This document shows, one piece after another, positions 11,945 to 21,447 of a stretch of DNA of 64,000 nucleotides; the stretch's first letter is position 1, and every line of letters starts with the position of its first letter. The translations under genes and the position numbers were made by a program. The notes below the pieces were generated by a model. That model saw nothing but the letters and a program-made list of their open reading frames with translations. It was not told the origin of the DNA and searched no databases. The DNA is from Vandiemenella viatica. Taxonomy: Eukaryota; Arthropoda; Insecta; Orthoptera; Morabidae. Location of the stretch: assembly GCA_031002005.1 (NCBI GenBank), contig CM061914.1:14246148-14310147 (forward strand). The letters are read 5' to 3'.

Positions 11945-12294
11945 GAGGTCGTGCGCCAAAGTCGTGCCGGCGATCTTATATTTGTATTATGCCAGATGAA
12001 TCAGTGATTGTTTCTTAATGTACAGAACGAGTGTATTTTCAATTGTAGTTTTGTGCCTCGTGTAAAAATAAAGTTGTTAAGAGCAGTAATCGGGCTTTAA
12101 TCAATACAATAGCAAATTATTTATTGTATGAAGTTAAGACGTCTTATTTGGATAGTAAGAACCTTTTAAAGGAACTAAGTAGCTCCTCTGTCCGCGTACG
12201 TGGGTTGAATGGCGGTATTTAAGGGCCAAACCGTCTAAAAACCTGTGGACTTTAATTAGTAATACAAATTAATAATATAGAGGAGTATTACATT

Positions 12295-12312
12295 TGGCTA
12301 CCCTGCGAGGAT
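12295..12312 (+). promoter_or_regulatory. primer binding site
   Basis: TGGCTACCCTGCGAGGAT lies two bases after the 5' LTR end and starts with TGG, complementary to a tRNA CCA tail. It would prime minus-strand synthesis. I could not name the tRNA. Confidence 0.7.
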
Positions 12313-12634
12313 GATTCAGTGGTATGATGGTACCAATTACGGATGTTAATTGCTAATTAACATAGCGTCCGGGACACCTGGAAATCTGATTCCGACAACG
12401 TCGCTGCAGTCAACAGTGGTGAGGAACTTCAGACGACAGCAGTTTCGCAGATTGGCAAGTACAAAATTCCAAATTTAATTCACGGGGTAACAGCAGCAAT
12501 CGACAATCACATTGCAGAAAGAAGAGCAGTTATAAAATTTTGAACAGTAAAAAGTTAAATTTGAAATTAGTGAAATTAATTCTAAAAGTTATTTGTTTGA
12601 AAGAACATTGGAACAAGAAAAGTAATTGTCGTTT

Positions 12635-12637
<3 letters not shown>

Positions 12638-12695
<58 letters not shown>
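12638..12695 (+). repeat. poly-A tract, 58 bases
   Basis: An uninterrupted run of A in the untranslated leader of the Gypsy element. Its length may vary or be an assembly estimate. Confidence 0.9.
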
Positions 12696-12698
<3 letters not shown>

Positions 12699-13220
12699 CT
12701 ATTAAGAATTGTAAAAGAAAAAGTTATTGAAAGTTGTTGTAAATTGCAGTAGTTTGTTTAGAGTAGTTAGCGTCTGTGAATTTCCGATGAGAAGCAAGTA
12801 ATAATAAAGAAATTAAAAGAAAAAGGTGGGAAAACATTTCGTAATTAGAATTTTTTTAAAAAATCTGTAATGTATCTATATGTTTGATTTTATTTCAGGC
12901 CGGAGGAGAGCAGAATTTAAATACTATTTTGTTTGTGTGAACTGTAAATTTTCAGCTGATACGAGAAATTACTAGATTTGGTGGTGATTTCGATGCTGAA
13001 TTGTTTGTCTTTGTTGTGTGTTGCTTAACGGCGTTGTTGAAAGCAGCGTTGGCTCATTGTTGTTGATTGGTGACATTGGAGTTGTGAATTGTTGTCTGAC
13101 GGAATTCTTCCTATTAACTGGAGTGTAATATAATTTTATTTCGTCTATTTTGAATTTTCAAATGTCTTTGAATATGGAAGACAGTTGTGGTAGGTTAGTC
13201 CAGCGGGAGATAATACGGAA

Positions 13221-14462
13221 TTGGTGGAATCAGACTGTAATAATTCAGGAATTTTGATCGAAAGCTCGGGAACAGTAAGTTTTGATGGAAAATATGAAAA
13301 TTGTATGGGGATACATGAAAAGAGTAAATTTGTGCAAGCTGAATTGAGCAGTTGTCCGGTTGTTAATGGGGATGACAATGAATTTGGCAGTCGTTTTGCA
13401 ATTAATGACATTAGTAGCGGTAGTGAGGATAATGTGCAAGTTGAAGGAATAAGTGTTTTTAATGGGGGGCAGAACCCAGTAGAAAGAATAATTTCACCAG
13501 GACCGAATCAGTCTGAAAACACTCGGGAAGGGTCTGCAAATTTTAATATGCTGCTAACCGCCATATTAGATGCTAGCCGAAAACAAGAAACCGCCATATT
13601 AGATGCTAGCCAAAAACAAGAAATCGCCATATTAGATGCTAGCCGAAAACAAGAAACCGCCATGCAAGATTTGGAAGAAAGAATTACTGAAAACTTCAAT
13701 CAGATGGTAGTACAGGTCCATGAAAGAAATGAATATGTAACAGAGCAGATGAACGTAAAATTCGAAACAATTGAAAGCAAAATGTTGAAAATTGAAAATA
13801 ATATACGACAAAAAATTGTGGAAGAGATACATCATTACGTAATTCCTATGGTAACTCGAAGTGTGGCAGAAAGCGAAAGGTTATTTAAAGAAAAATTAGA
13901 AAACGTCAAAAAAAATCAAGAGAATGTTGAGAATGAGATGGGGAAGATTCTGGAAGGCCAGAAACAATGTGATAAGAAGATACAAGGAGTAGAACGGCAG
14001 GTCGTTGAACATTCTAGTAGAACAGTATGTATAGAGCAACAATTTGAAGAATTGTCGGACGGGGTCGCGCAAATACGCGAAGATATGATCAGCATAAAAG
14101 GAAATCTAGAAGAGGTAAAAAAACAGCCTAATATTATTGTGAGCGGCGGATCGAATGCTTGTCAATTATCGTTACCCGAAACTATATTTGAGCCGGGCAG
14201 AAATGTTCATCCCGCTGACTTTGTTAAAATTTATGCTAGAACTTTGCCCATAGAATGGTCAGAGGTTGATAAAATGCAATACGTACACAGAAAAATGAAG
14301 AGCGAAGCTTTTTCGTGGGAGTGTGAAATTTTAGAGAACTGTCATAATTTTAAAGAGTTTCTCCAAATGTTCCGAGATAAGTACTGGTCTCAGAGACGAC
14401 AACGAAAAGTAAAAAGTGAGTTTACAACTGCAAGCGTAACCACAGGACAGATGGGAGTATGA
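13221..14462 (+). pseudogene. gag: Gypsy gag, N-terminal and capsid part
   Basis: The 413-residue frame starts with an acidic region. Residues about 112-150 hold three 11-residue repeats (AILDASRKQET-type, 33-bp DNA unit), then a long charged coiled coil (about 150-310). A capsid-like domain at about 330-405 includes IYARTLPIEWSEVDKMQYV and FRDKYWSQRRQRKV. This is the order of retrotransposon Gag, the structural protein that packages element RNA. An upstream ATG at 13162 opens another frame (MSLNMEDSCG) that closes after 31 codons, so the original start may have been there, with a frameshift before 13221. The frame ends at 14462 with a TGA overlapping the next ATG by 4 bases; the capsid continues in the next frame, so a frameshift has broken it. 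Confidence 0.8.
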
Positions 14463-15037
14463 GAAATTTTTGTGAGAAAATGCAGACAGAATTACGGCAT
14501 CTAGATCAGCCTATCGGAGAAGTTGAACAAATGGAAGTACTATTACAAAAGTTGCCAAGACAAGTCCAGGAAAAATTAATTGCAACTCAGTGGGACAAGA
14601 TGGAAGATTTTTTAGATATACTAGAGAGGATAGACAGATACCAAGAAGCTTGTGAAAACAACACAGAACGAAACAAATTGTTCGACCGGAGCGCGGATAA
14701 GACGAAAGATTATCGACACAACGATAGGTGGGATAACGGTTCACAGAGAGGACGTGACATATACGGAAGAAGTGGGAGGCAAATGTACGAGCAAGAAAGA
14801 GTAGATCGGCATTTTGACAAGAAAGTGGCCAATAATAATAATAAATACTGTAATCAGAACTATAGTAGTAACTACACATCAGGTGAACGCCATGATTACA
14901 GACAGCAGCCTAAACAAATGATGTATATGAGAAAACAGAAAAAGTACAGGATGAGAAAGAAGAAGAGGCGGAAAACTCCAAACCGCGACTGTGAAGGTCC
15001 ACACGGAAGCGAATTTCGGAACTTATGGACCAAATAA
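14459..15037 (+). pseudogene. gag: Gypsy gag continuation, basic C-terminal part
   Basis: The 192-residue frame overlaps the previous one by 4 bases (ATGA) in the -1 frame. Its start (MRNFCEKMQTELRHLDQPI, VLLQKLPRQVQEKL) continues the capsid helices, so this is one Gag domain split by a frameshift, not a separate gene. The rest is rich in Arg, Tyr and Asn (RHNDRWDNGSQRGR) with a basic end (RKQKKYRMRKKKRRK), like a nucleocapsid tail that binds RNA. No CCHC knuckle is visible. Confidence 0.65.
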
Positions 15038-15557
15038 TGTTGAAATAAAAGAGAATGAAGAACAGCATTTATTCGAGTACCGCAAATTATACAGCAAAGA
15101 TGAATATCTACAATGGTGGAAATGTTTCAACGAGATAGAGAATGAGAAATGCGATGTCGCGACATTAAAGCAAGGGGGTGGTTGGAATTGTCGCGAAGTC
15201 ATAGATTTGGCTAACATCGATGTACAGGATGAAGAAGAGTATGAAAAGAATACCAGAGGAGGAGTAAATAGTGCGGAGGCGCAATGTAAAGCTGCAATGG
15301 ATTTGTTCGACGAAGGAAATTGTGAGAATGAAGATAATGAGCTAGTGTTTAGCATTAACGAAACCGGAGAAATTGTTCCTAGCAGTGATAACGAGGAGGA
15401 AAGGGAATCTGAAAGCAGTGAAGAAGAAAATGAAAATGAAGAAAATGAAGTCAGAATATTTTTTATAAGGAAATATGATGAATCGGAGATTAAAGGTATA
15501 TCACGGGTAAGAGCGAAAACAGTTGAAGCACCAGGTAGCTGTCAAATGCGAATATAG
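14991..15557 (+). pseudogene. Gypsy polyprotein segment, acidic, unassigned
   Basis: The 188-residue frame overlaps the gag tail. It contains WWKCFNEIENEKC and a strongly acidic C-terminal half (EESESSEEENENEE). I see no DTG/DSG protease motif. It probably belongs to the gag-pol junction upstream of the deleted protease and polymerase. The function of this segment is not recognised. Confidence 0.45.
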
Positions 15558-15781
15558 CCCCTCTACGAACACGTACCAACGTAGCTTGTTATTCTACCGC
15601 CGACGGAGAAGAGCAAAGTAAAGAACAAAAAGCTTTATTATCTTGTACAGTTGAGGACAGCCAGTACCAAGCGAGCTCGGATGATTTCAAAAAGAGTTAT
15701 CTATCTAAAATGAACCACCAGAAAGAAATAGAATGGTCTCGCGGGGAGTTGAAAATGATTTATTACAAGCAGAAATTTTAA

Positions 15782-17191
15782 AAGATTGGAAGAAAAGAAA
15801 GAAAAAATCAACGTTATGGGGGCATAACATATGAGATACGATACATCAAGGGTAGCGACAACACTGTGGCCGATGCATTGTCGAGACTTGTTAGTACTGA
15901 GGAGATACCAAATTCAGAGAGGGTATTTAAAATTCTTTACATAAAAGGGGTTCCGCAAGAAATGAATGTGAAGGAGCTCTGTAAAGACATGGGAAGAAGA
16001 CAAAATAAAGACGAGTGTCTTAAGATGGTAAAGCAAAATCTAGGTAATAAAAACTGCGAGAAATTGAAGAAATACTATACTTTGTATGAAGGAATTTTAT
16101 TTCGTAGAAGGGAAGAATCGAGTGAAGATTGGAAATTGTGCTGGCCGCACCAGTATGTTGATTTAATAATTGATTATACCCATTCAAGCTACGGTCGTTA
16201 TGGAGTTGAAAAATGTTACCAAAAATTACGAGAAGTTGTTATATTCGACAATATGCGGAAGCGAGTAGCACGACGCTTGGCGTTTTGTGACCTGTGCCAG
16301 CGCACGAAAGTATCGGTGACGACAAGTAAGAATCTGATGCAAAACATATTGCCCACCGACGTGTTGGATCTTGTCGCAGTAGATTTATACGGGCCGCTAC
16401 CTAAATCAAGAGGCGGATTTGCTTACCTATTTGTATGCTTTGATGTATTTTCAAAATTTGTAAAGTTATACCCGATAAAGAAAGCTACTGGTAAGGCACT
16501 TGTGGGTAAACTAGTAAAAGATTATTTCGTGAATCTCGGACGGGCACTATCTTTGCTTTCTGACAATGGTAGTCAGTTTTTGTCAAACAGTTGGTCTTCT
16601 TGCATGAAAGATAATAATATAAAGCATATTCGAATATCGAGTTATCACCCAGCCAGTAATCCTTGTGAAAGACAAATGAAAGAACTTGGAAGATTGTTTC
16701 GGGCGTACTGTAGCCAGAAACACACACGATGGATTGAATATGTGAAAGAATTCGAAAATTTGATAAACAGTAATCCAAGTGAAAGCACGGGATACACTCC
16801 ATTCCGCATCATGTTCAATAAAGATCCTTCAGATTTTATAAGAGAAAGTGTTAAATTTCCTGTCGCTACCACTCTTGATCGACAAGAGCTTCTAAATCAA
16901 GTCAGAGAAAGAATGAGAAAGAAGGCGGATGAAAGAAAGAGAAGGTATGATAAAAGAATCCAACCTACCGAGTTCAATTTGAATGATTTAGTTTTGGTGA
17001 AAACAAAATGTAAGTCCAGTAATATCAATTCGGAGATTAAGAAATTTTTCAAAGTTTATTTTAGACCTTTCCGTATAATTTCTAAGCCTCATTCTAGTGT
17101 ATATTTACTTGCATATCCTAAATCAAATAAAAAACTGGGTTTGCGAAACATAGTAGACTTGAAACTGTACAAAACTAAAGATAGTGTGTAA
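15782..17191 (+). pseudogene. pol: Gypsy pol: RNase H end plus integrase
   Basis: The open frame begins after a stop at 15779-15781. It gives the end of RNase H (YIKGSDNTVADALSRL, codons near 15842-15890), then integrase. The integrase zinc-binding region reads THSSYGRYG ... CDLCQRTK; the second zinc His of the usual GH motif is Arg. The DDE core is complete: D in AVDLYGP (about 16380), D in LSDNGSQF (about 16560), E in NPCERQMKE (about 16660). A basic C-terminal domain ends at 17191; no chromodomain is seen. Integrase inserts element DNA into the chromosome. Reverse transcriptase and protease are missing directly upstream, so an internal deletion has removed most of pol. The usable frame reaches upstream of the GTG at 15866, which is not a real start. 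Confidence 0.88.
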
Positions 17192-17903
17192 AAATTGTTG
17201 TATGGAGTTGATATAGAGTAATGTACTAACTGATAGAGCAAGTAACAGTCCTTTAGTTGGAAGTAAATTCGATTCAAATGTGGGAATTAAGTTTGGAAGT
17301 TCTTTTTTGTTGATATTCAGGGATTGGTAGCTCTGGTTGTTGTCTCGATAATGAAAAACTATCGCGGGAAGAAAGGTTACATTAAAATATAAGTGATCTG
17401 AATAGATGTAAGTAAGATTTCAACCTGCCAAGAGTGTACAAAGAATAATGAAGACATTAAAGTAAATGTTAGAATATATGGACCTTAAGTGATTTAGTGG
17501 CACAAGTAACTTTGACGCTAAAAGAAAATCAGCTGTGCTGTTACGCCCCTAACCGAGCGCCAGGTATACTACCCGCTTCGGTCAATCTGACAATAGGGTG
17601 TGTACTCACCGCAAAGAGTTGGTTGTTGACCTCAGTCAGCTGTTGGTAGCTTTAATTGTAACGGACCATGTACAGTTCATGAAAAAGAAGGTGTAAAGTG
17701 TGAAATGTAAAACAAAGTAATATTAATAGGGAAACATTCAATTGGTGTACATTATAACATTTGGTGTTGTGTGAAAAGGTTGTTCAATCAATGTGTCAGA
17801 AAATAACGCTAACAATTTTAACTGACAATTTAATATGGACAGACAGTAATGACTTCTCGGCAAAGTGAAATACATGCCAAGCATTAAATTTAATTTGCCT
17901 CGT
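17192..17903. other. Gypsy 3' untranslated region
   Basis: Sequence between the integrase stop and the polypurine tract; no further frame, such as an envelope gene, is recognised. Confidence 0.6.
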
Positions 17904-17915
17904 AGTGGGGGCAGG
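17904..17915 (+). promoter_or_regulatory. polypurine tract
   Basis: AGTGGGGGCAGG ends exactly where the 3' LTR starts, the position required for plus-strand priming. Confidence 0.75.
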
Positions 17916-18231
17916 TGTAGCATATCCACTATCCCCGAATGTATATTTAGATGTATATATATTATAATATTAAAATAAATGTATGAAACTGCATTGTAAG
18001 CAATTGTATTTATGCTCACGGAAATCACAGACGATACTAAGCATGTAAAAAACATGGAGGAAGGAATTATATGGAGGAGAAGTGACGTTAAATCGGTGAA
18101 GCAAGCACTAAACTCTTCCGCATGGTGGCAGCACCGGCAGCGACCATATGGCGCTTCCCAACAATTAAGGTGTTCACATTGTGGTAGATGCAGTGATTAT
18201 TTCATTTAGTATTGTGTATAAGTGTTTAAAA

Positions 18232-18302
18232 ATGCCAGCTTGTGTTGCGTACGGTTGCACAAATAGGCCAGACAGGAAAGAACCTGGAATATCATTTCAT
18301 AA
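18232..18302 (+). pseudogene. THAP-domain first exon of P-like transposase
   Basis: ATG at 18232 opens MPACVAYGCTNRPDRKEP and then GISFHK, the start of a THAP zinc finger: two Cys four residues apart, then the SFH block holding the zinc His. A perfect splice donor GTAAGT follows at 18303-18308. P-type transposases use an N-terminal THAP domain to bind element DNA. No later exon is recognisable before the right end, so only the first exon survives. Confidence 0.8.
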
Positions 18303-18885
18303 GTAAGTTGAATTGTAATTATCGTTGTTGAAGTGAGCGGTAGACACCGCAAACTTTGCAGCACGTCTATAAATATTTAGTCATAGGTCTCAATGGGATG
18401 ATTTGTTCTCAAATTTTTCTTGGTGTAGTGTAGAAAATCAGCAAACTTGCTATTTTGCACATAATAGACTAGCATTATTTTTTAACGAGTGTTTAAAATG
18501 AGATTTAAAGGGGCGTGTTTTACTTCGCGATTCAGTGAATTTACTATTACGATTTCTTTCGTCACGTTGCTGATTATACTGACAATGGATGATGAAATTA
18601 ACTGTTATGTGAGAAGCTGTGAGTTTTATTAATTTTTTAAATAGCTTTTCAGGCCATTGACTTATGTTATTTTTAAAGCTTCATATAAGACTTGTTTCTG
18701 TTTGTAAATACGTCTATACCTATTTTTACCGATTTTGAAATCTTTCTCATCTATTTATGTCGAAACAGGTTCATGCAGAAATAAAAATGGGCTTCATAAA
18801 TAAAGAAGTTATTGGCCTTTGAACAAAATCAATTTGGGGAATGTGTTTCTAATTTAGTCTCTTTTTTTTTTTACAACATTCTCCA

Positions 18886-18905
18886 CCCCCCCCCCCCCCC
18901 CCCCC
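18886..18905. repeat. poly-C tract
   Basis: A run of about 20 C after a poly-T run, inside the P-like element. Confidence 0.85.
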
Positions 18906-19240
18906 GTATCTAAATCTAACTGAGAGATAATTTTTTTACAATTGTCCTAATAAGTAGGGCTGTGAAATTAGACAACACATCTTGATCAAGAGAATGTTCA
19001 TTAAGGTGACTGAATAAACATTTTATTTCTGGTACCAGCCTACAAAATGTCTGGGTTGCTCATCCCTAGAGTGGATCCTCTTACTTTTTTTCTGGTCTAG
19101 GACACATTTCAGACTAACCACAAGTGGTAGTAATAAAACTGAAATATCCATTCTGCATGTCAACCATGTAATCATTGTGGCTTTGACAGAATTAATTTTT
19201 GGTCCAGCCTGCATCCAAACCTAAACCCTCAATTTGGATG

Positions 19241-19630
19241 TTGTATATCCCCCAAACTAAGCAAGATATCGAAAACATTTATTCCTTATTATCGAGTTTT
19301 TTCGTCGTGTTACATAAGAATCCATCATTAAATTTGACTTTTGCGAAATTTTTCTTCTGTATTTCAACTCAAGACACCTCACTTTTGAGACAGTATATCT
19401 CGAGAACTAGGTGAAATATCGAAAAATTTTACTCTTTATTTTTTATTTGTCTCGTCTTTTTAAATAAAAATTCATCACAAAATTTGACTTTGAATAATTT
19501 TTTCTTCTGAATTTCAACCAAAACCATTTCACATTTGAGACAGAATATCTCGAAAACTAAGCAGGATATCAAAAAATTTTATTCTTCATTTTTTATTTGT
19601 ATCATCGAGTTACATAATAATCCATCACCA
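19241..19630. repeat. tandem repeat, 150-bp period, about 2.6 units
   Basis: The phrase tatatc(t/c)...aacta(a/g)g...atatcgaaaa recurs at 19244, 19394 and 19544, exactly 150 bases apart. Each copy is followed by a tttattt-rich block and tacataa(g/t)aatccatca-like ends. The units lie inside the P-like element. Confidence 0.8.
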
Positions 19631-19814
19631 GATTGCGGCGTCACGTTTATCCTAGAGTCCCCTTGAGGTGTTTGTACATATTCCCCGTGTTTGTTGGGAA
19701 GCGGTCAAGCCCCCACCACTCCGGCCATGTCCCCCCACTCCTCCGCCGGCCTGCTTCACTCCCATGCGTGGTAAAGGTCTCTTGCGTCGTCTCCATATTA
19801 TTCCTTCCTCCATG

Positions 19815-19834
19815 GTAAAAAACATGGTAAAAAA
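19815..19834. mobile_element. P-like excision scar 3 (CATG between duplications)
   Basis: Directly after the P-like element the sequence reads gtaaaaaa-catg-gtaaaaaa. With the copy left of the element, the 8-bp target occurs three times. CATG equals the first four bases of the element's ends. Confidence 0.8.
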
Positions 19835-20264
19835 GGGTAGTATAAGTGATGTTAACATCTATGGTTTTGAGTGTGTGCAGAGGTGTGGACAGTCTCTGGC
19901 TGTGAGCGGGTGTGAGAGGTCATGCGCCAAAGTCGTGCCGGCGATTTTATATTTTGTATTATGCCAGATGAATCAGTGATTGTTTCTTAATGTACAGAAC
20001 GAGTGTATTTTCAATTGTAGTTTTGTGCCTCGTGTAAAAATAAAGTTGTTAAGAGCAGTAATCGGGCTTTAATCAATACAATAGCAAATTATTTATTGTA
20101 TGAAGTTAAGACGTCTTATTTGGATAGTAAGAACCTTTTAAAGGAACTAAGTAGCTCCTCTGTCCGCGTACGTGGGTTGAATGGCGGTATTTAAGGGCCA
20201 AACCGTCTAAAAACCTGTGGACTTTAATTAGTAATACAAATTAATAATATAGAGGAGTATTACA

Positions 20265-21010
20265 TACCTCATTTATCTATATCAGTTAGACATTAAGGGA
20301 GATAAATCGCTCGTGACAGAAAAATGTGTTATAGAAAAATTTATACTTTTTTCCTTTAATGGTTGAATTCCAAAAACATTCTTTCTTAAAACATGATGTC
20401 ACAAAGCTGAGACATTACTCCTCATAATCCTACTTCATTTAGCGATTTTGGTTAGATATCCAGGGAGATAAATGGTTCGAGATACAAAAAACGCATTTTA
20501 GAAAAATTGACATTTTTGCACTTTAAGAATCAAATTACGAAATATTCCTTTCTTAAAATATAATGTTACCATGGCAGAGACCTTATTCTTTAATATGATA
20601 CCTCAATTACCTATATCGGTTTGATAGCGAGGGAGATGAATATCTCGTGACACAAAAAAATATTGTTACTTTTGCACTTTAAGGGTCGAATTCAGAAAAA
20701 TTTCTGTCTTAATATATGACGTCACTAAAGCGGAGATCTTAATCTTTAAAATGATACTTCATTAAACGATTTCAGATAGGTATCCAGGGAAATAAATGAC
20801 TCGTAACACATAAAACAGAGTTTTAGAAATATTGACATTTTTGCCCTTTAAGGGTCGAATTCAGAAAAATTCATTTCTTAAAATATGATGTTACCAAAGT
20901 GGAGACCATATGCTTTAAAATGACACCTCATTCGTTGATTTTGGTTAAATATGAAGGAAGATACAGGCATGTGACAAAAAAATACCTTATAGAAATAATA
21001 TATACGATAT
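20265..21010. repeat. diverged satellite array, right part
   Basis: It continues the array at 9300 with unit anchors at about 20266, 20434, 20602, 20757 and 20926. The alternating unit types (cgtgacag at 20309, cgagataca at 20477, cgtgacac at 20646) keep the phase of the left part across the Gypsy insertion. Confidence 0.85.
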
Positions 21011-21093
21011 TTTTTCCCCCATTCTTATTTTGTTTACTCATTTACTTTTGCTTACTTACATATATGTTGTAAAAATGTTAATGTATTATACTG

Positions 21094-21447
21094 CTATTTT
21101 GGCAAAAATTTTCTGAAACAAATTCTAGGAGGTGCAGGGAGGATTTTAGGAAGAATGGATCTCATTTTAGGGCAGTTTTGCAATAAATCATATCCCTGCC
21201 GGAGGATTCTGTTGATGGATTTGAGGCCTGGGTAGTACTGTGTGACCAAGACTGGATTGTGGTTGGTTTTTGTGGGTTTGGGATGAATTATAGGCTGATT
21301 CAGTTGTGATGTTGCACGTGAAAGCTGTTTGTTCACCAAAGCTGGAGGGTAGTTGCGAGATATCAATGCTTCTGAAATACTGTTCATCACAGAATTATTG
21401 AAGAAACACTCAATGAACTCACACAACTTATCATAGAAATCTGGCAA
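21094..21447 (-). pseudogene. GIY-YIG retroelement fragment (Penelope-like)
   Basis: The minus-strand frame reads EALISRNYPPALVNKQLSRA, then PVLVTQYYPGLKSINRILRQ and PAPPRICFRK, the block found upstream of the GIY-YIG nuclease in the copy at 7718. It stops before the nuclease itself, so it is truncated at both ends. It abuts or overlaps the opposite-strand LINE that starts about 21430. Confidence 0.65.

Larger units (their letters stand above)
10295..12292 (+). repeat. 5' LTR (with insertions)
   Basis: The start TGTAGCAAATCC and the 300-bp end up to TTACA match the 3' LTR with few differences. Removing the hAT (1350 bp), the two palindromes (30 and 28 bp) and one copy of each 8-bp duplication leaves 566 bp. 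A TATA-rich block lies at 10326-10355 and a polyadenylation signal AATAAA at 12067-12072. Confidence 0.92.
18053..19814 (+). mobile_element. P-element-like transposon
   Basis: The 1762-bp insert is flanked by gtaaaaaa (18045-18052, 19815-19822). Its inverted ends are CATGGAGGAAGGAATTATAT and (right, complemented) CATGGAGGAAGGAATAATAT. A perfect 13-bp subterminal inverted repeat, CGCTTCCCAACAA, lies at 18152-18164 and, complemented, at 19691-19703. Drosophila P elements also start CATG, make 8-bp duplications and have subterminal inverted repeats. The only coding trace is a THAP exon at 18232. The rest is non-coding and includes three 150-bp tandem units, so this is a non-autonomous copy. Confidence 0.9.
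10295..20264 (+). mobile_element. Gypsy-type LTR retrotransposon, composite and defective
   Basis: Both LTRs begin TGTAGCA and end TTACA, and the whole is flanked by the 4-bp duplication tacc (10291-10294, 20265-20268), typical of Ty3/Gypsy integration. Joining the flanks restores a satellite unit (gatacc|tcatttatc). The order is 5' LTR, PBS, gag, a remnant of RNase H, integrase, polypurine tract, 3' LTR. Protease and reverse transcriptase are absent between about 15557 and 15782, so the copy cannot be autonomous. The LTRs have acquired separate insertions: a hAT and two palindromic scars in the 5' LTR; a P-like element and one scar in the 3' LTR. Confidence 0.93.
17916..20264 (+). repeat. 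3' LTR (with insertions)
   Basis: It starts TGTAGCATATCC and ends TTACA. Removing the P-like element (1762 bp), its extra 8-bp duplication and the 12-bp scar leaves 567 bp, matching the 5' LTR. Confidence 0.92.

Noticed and set aside
11717..12007. Open frame of 96 codons crossing the hAT/LTR junction
   Set aside because: It starts in the hAT right end (poly-CCCCTAAA region) and ends in the Gypsy LTR, so it is a chance frame created by insertion.
15023..15355. Minus-strand 110-codon frame, serine-rich
   Set aside because: Antisense of the acidic Gypsy polyprotein segment; its composition is explained by GAA/GAG codons read backwards.
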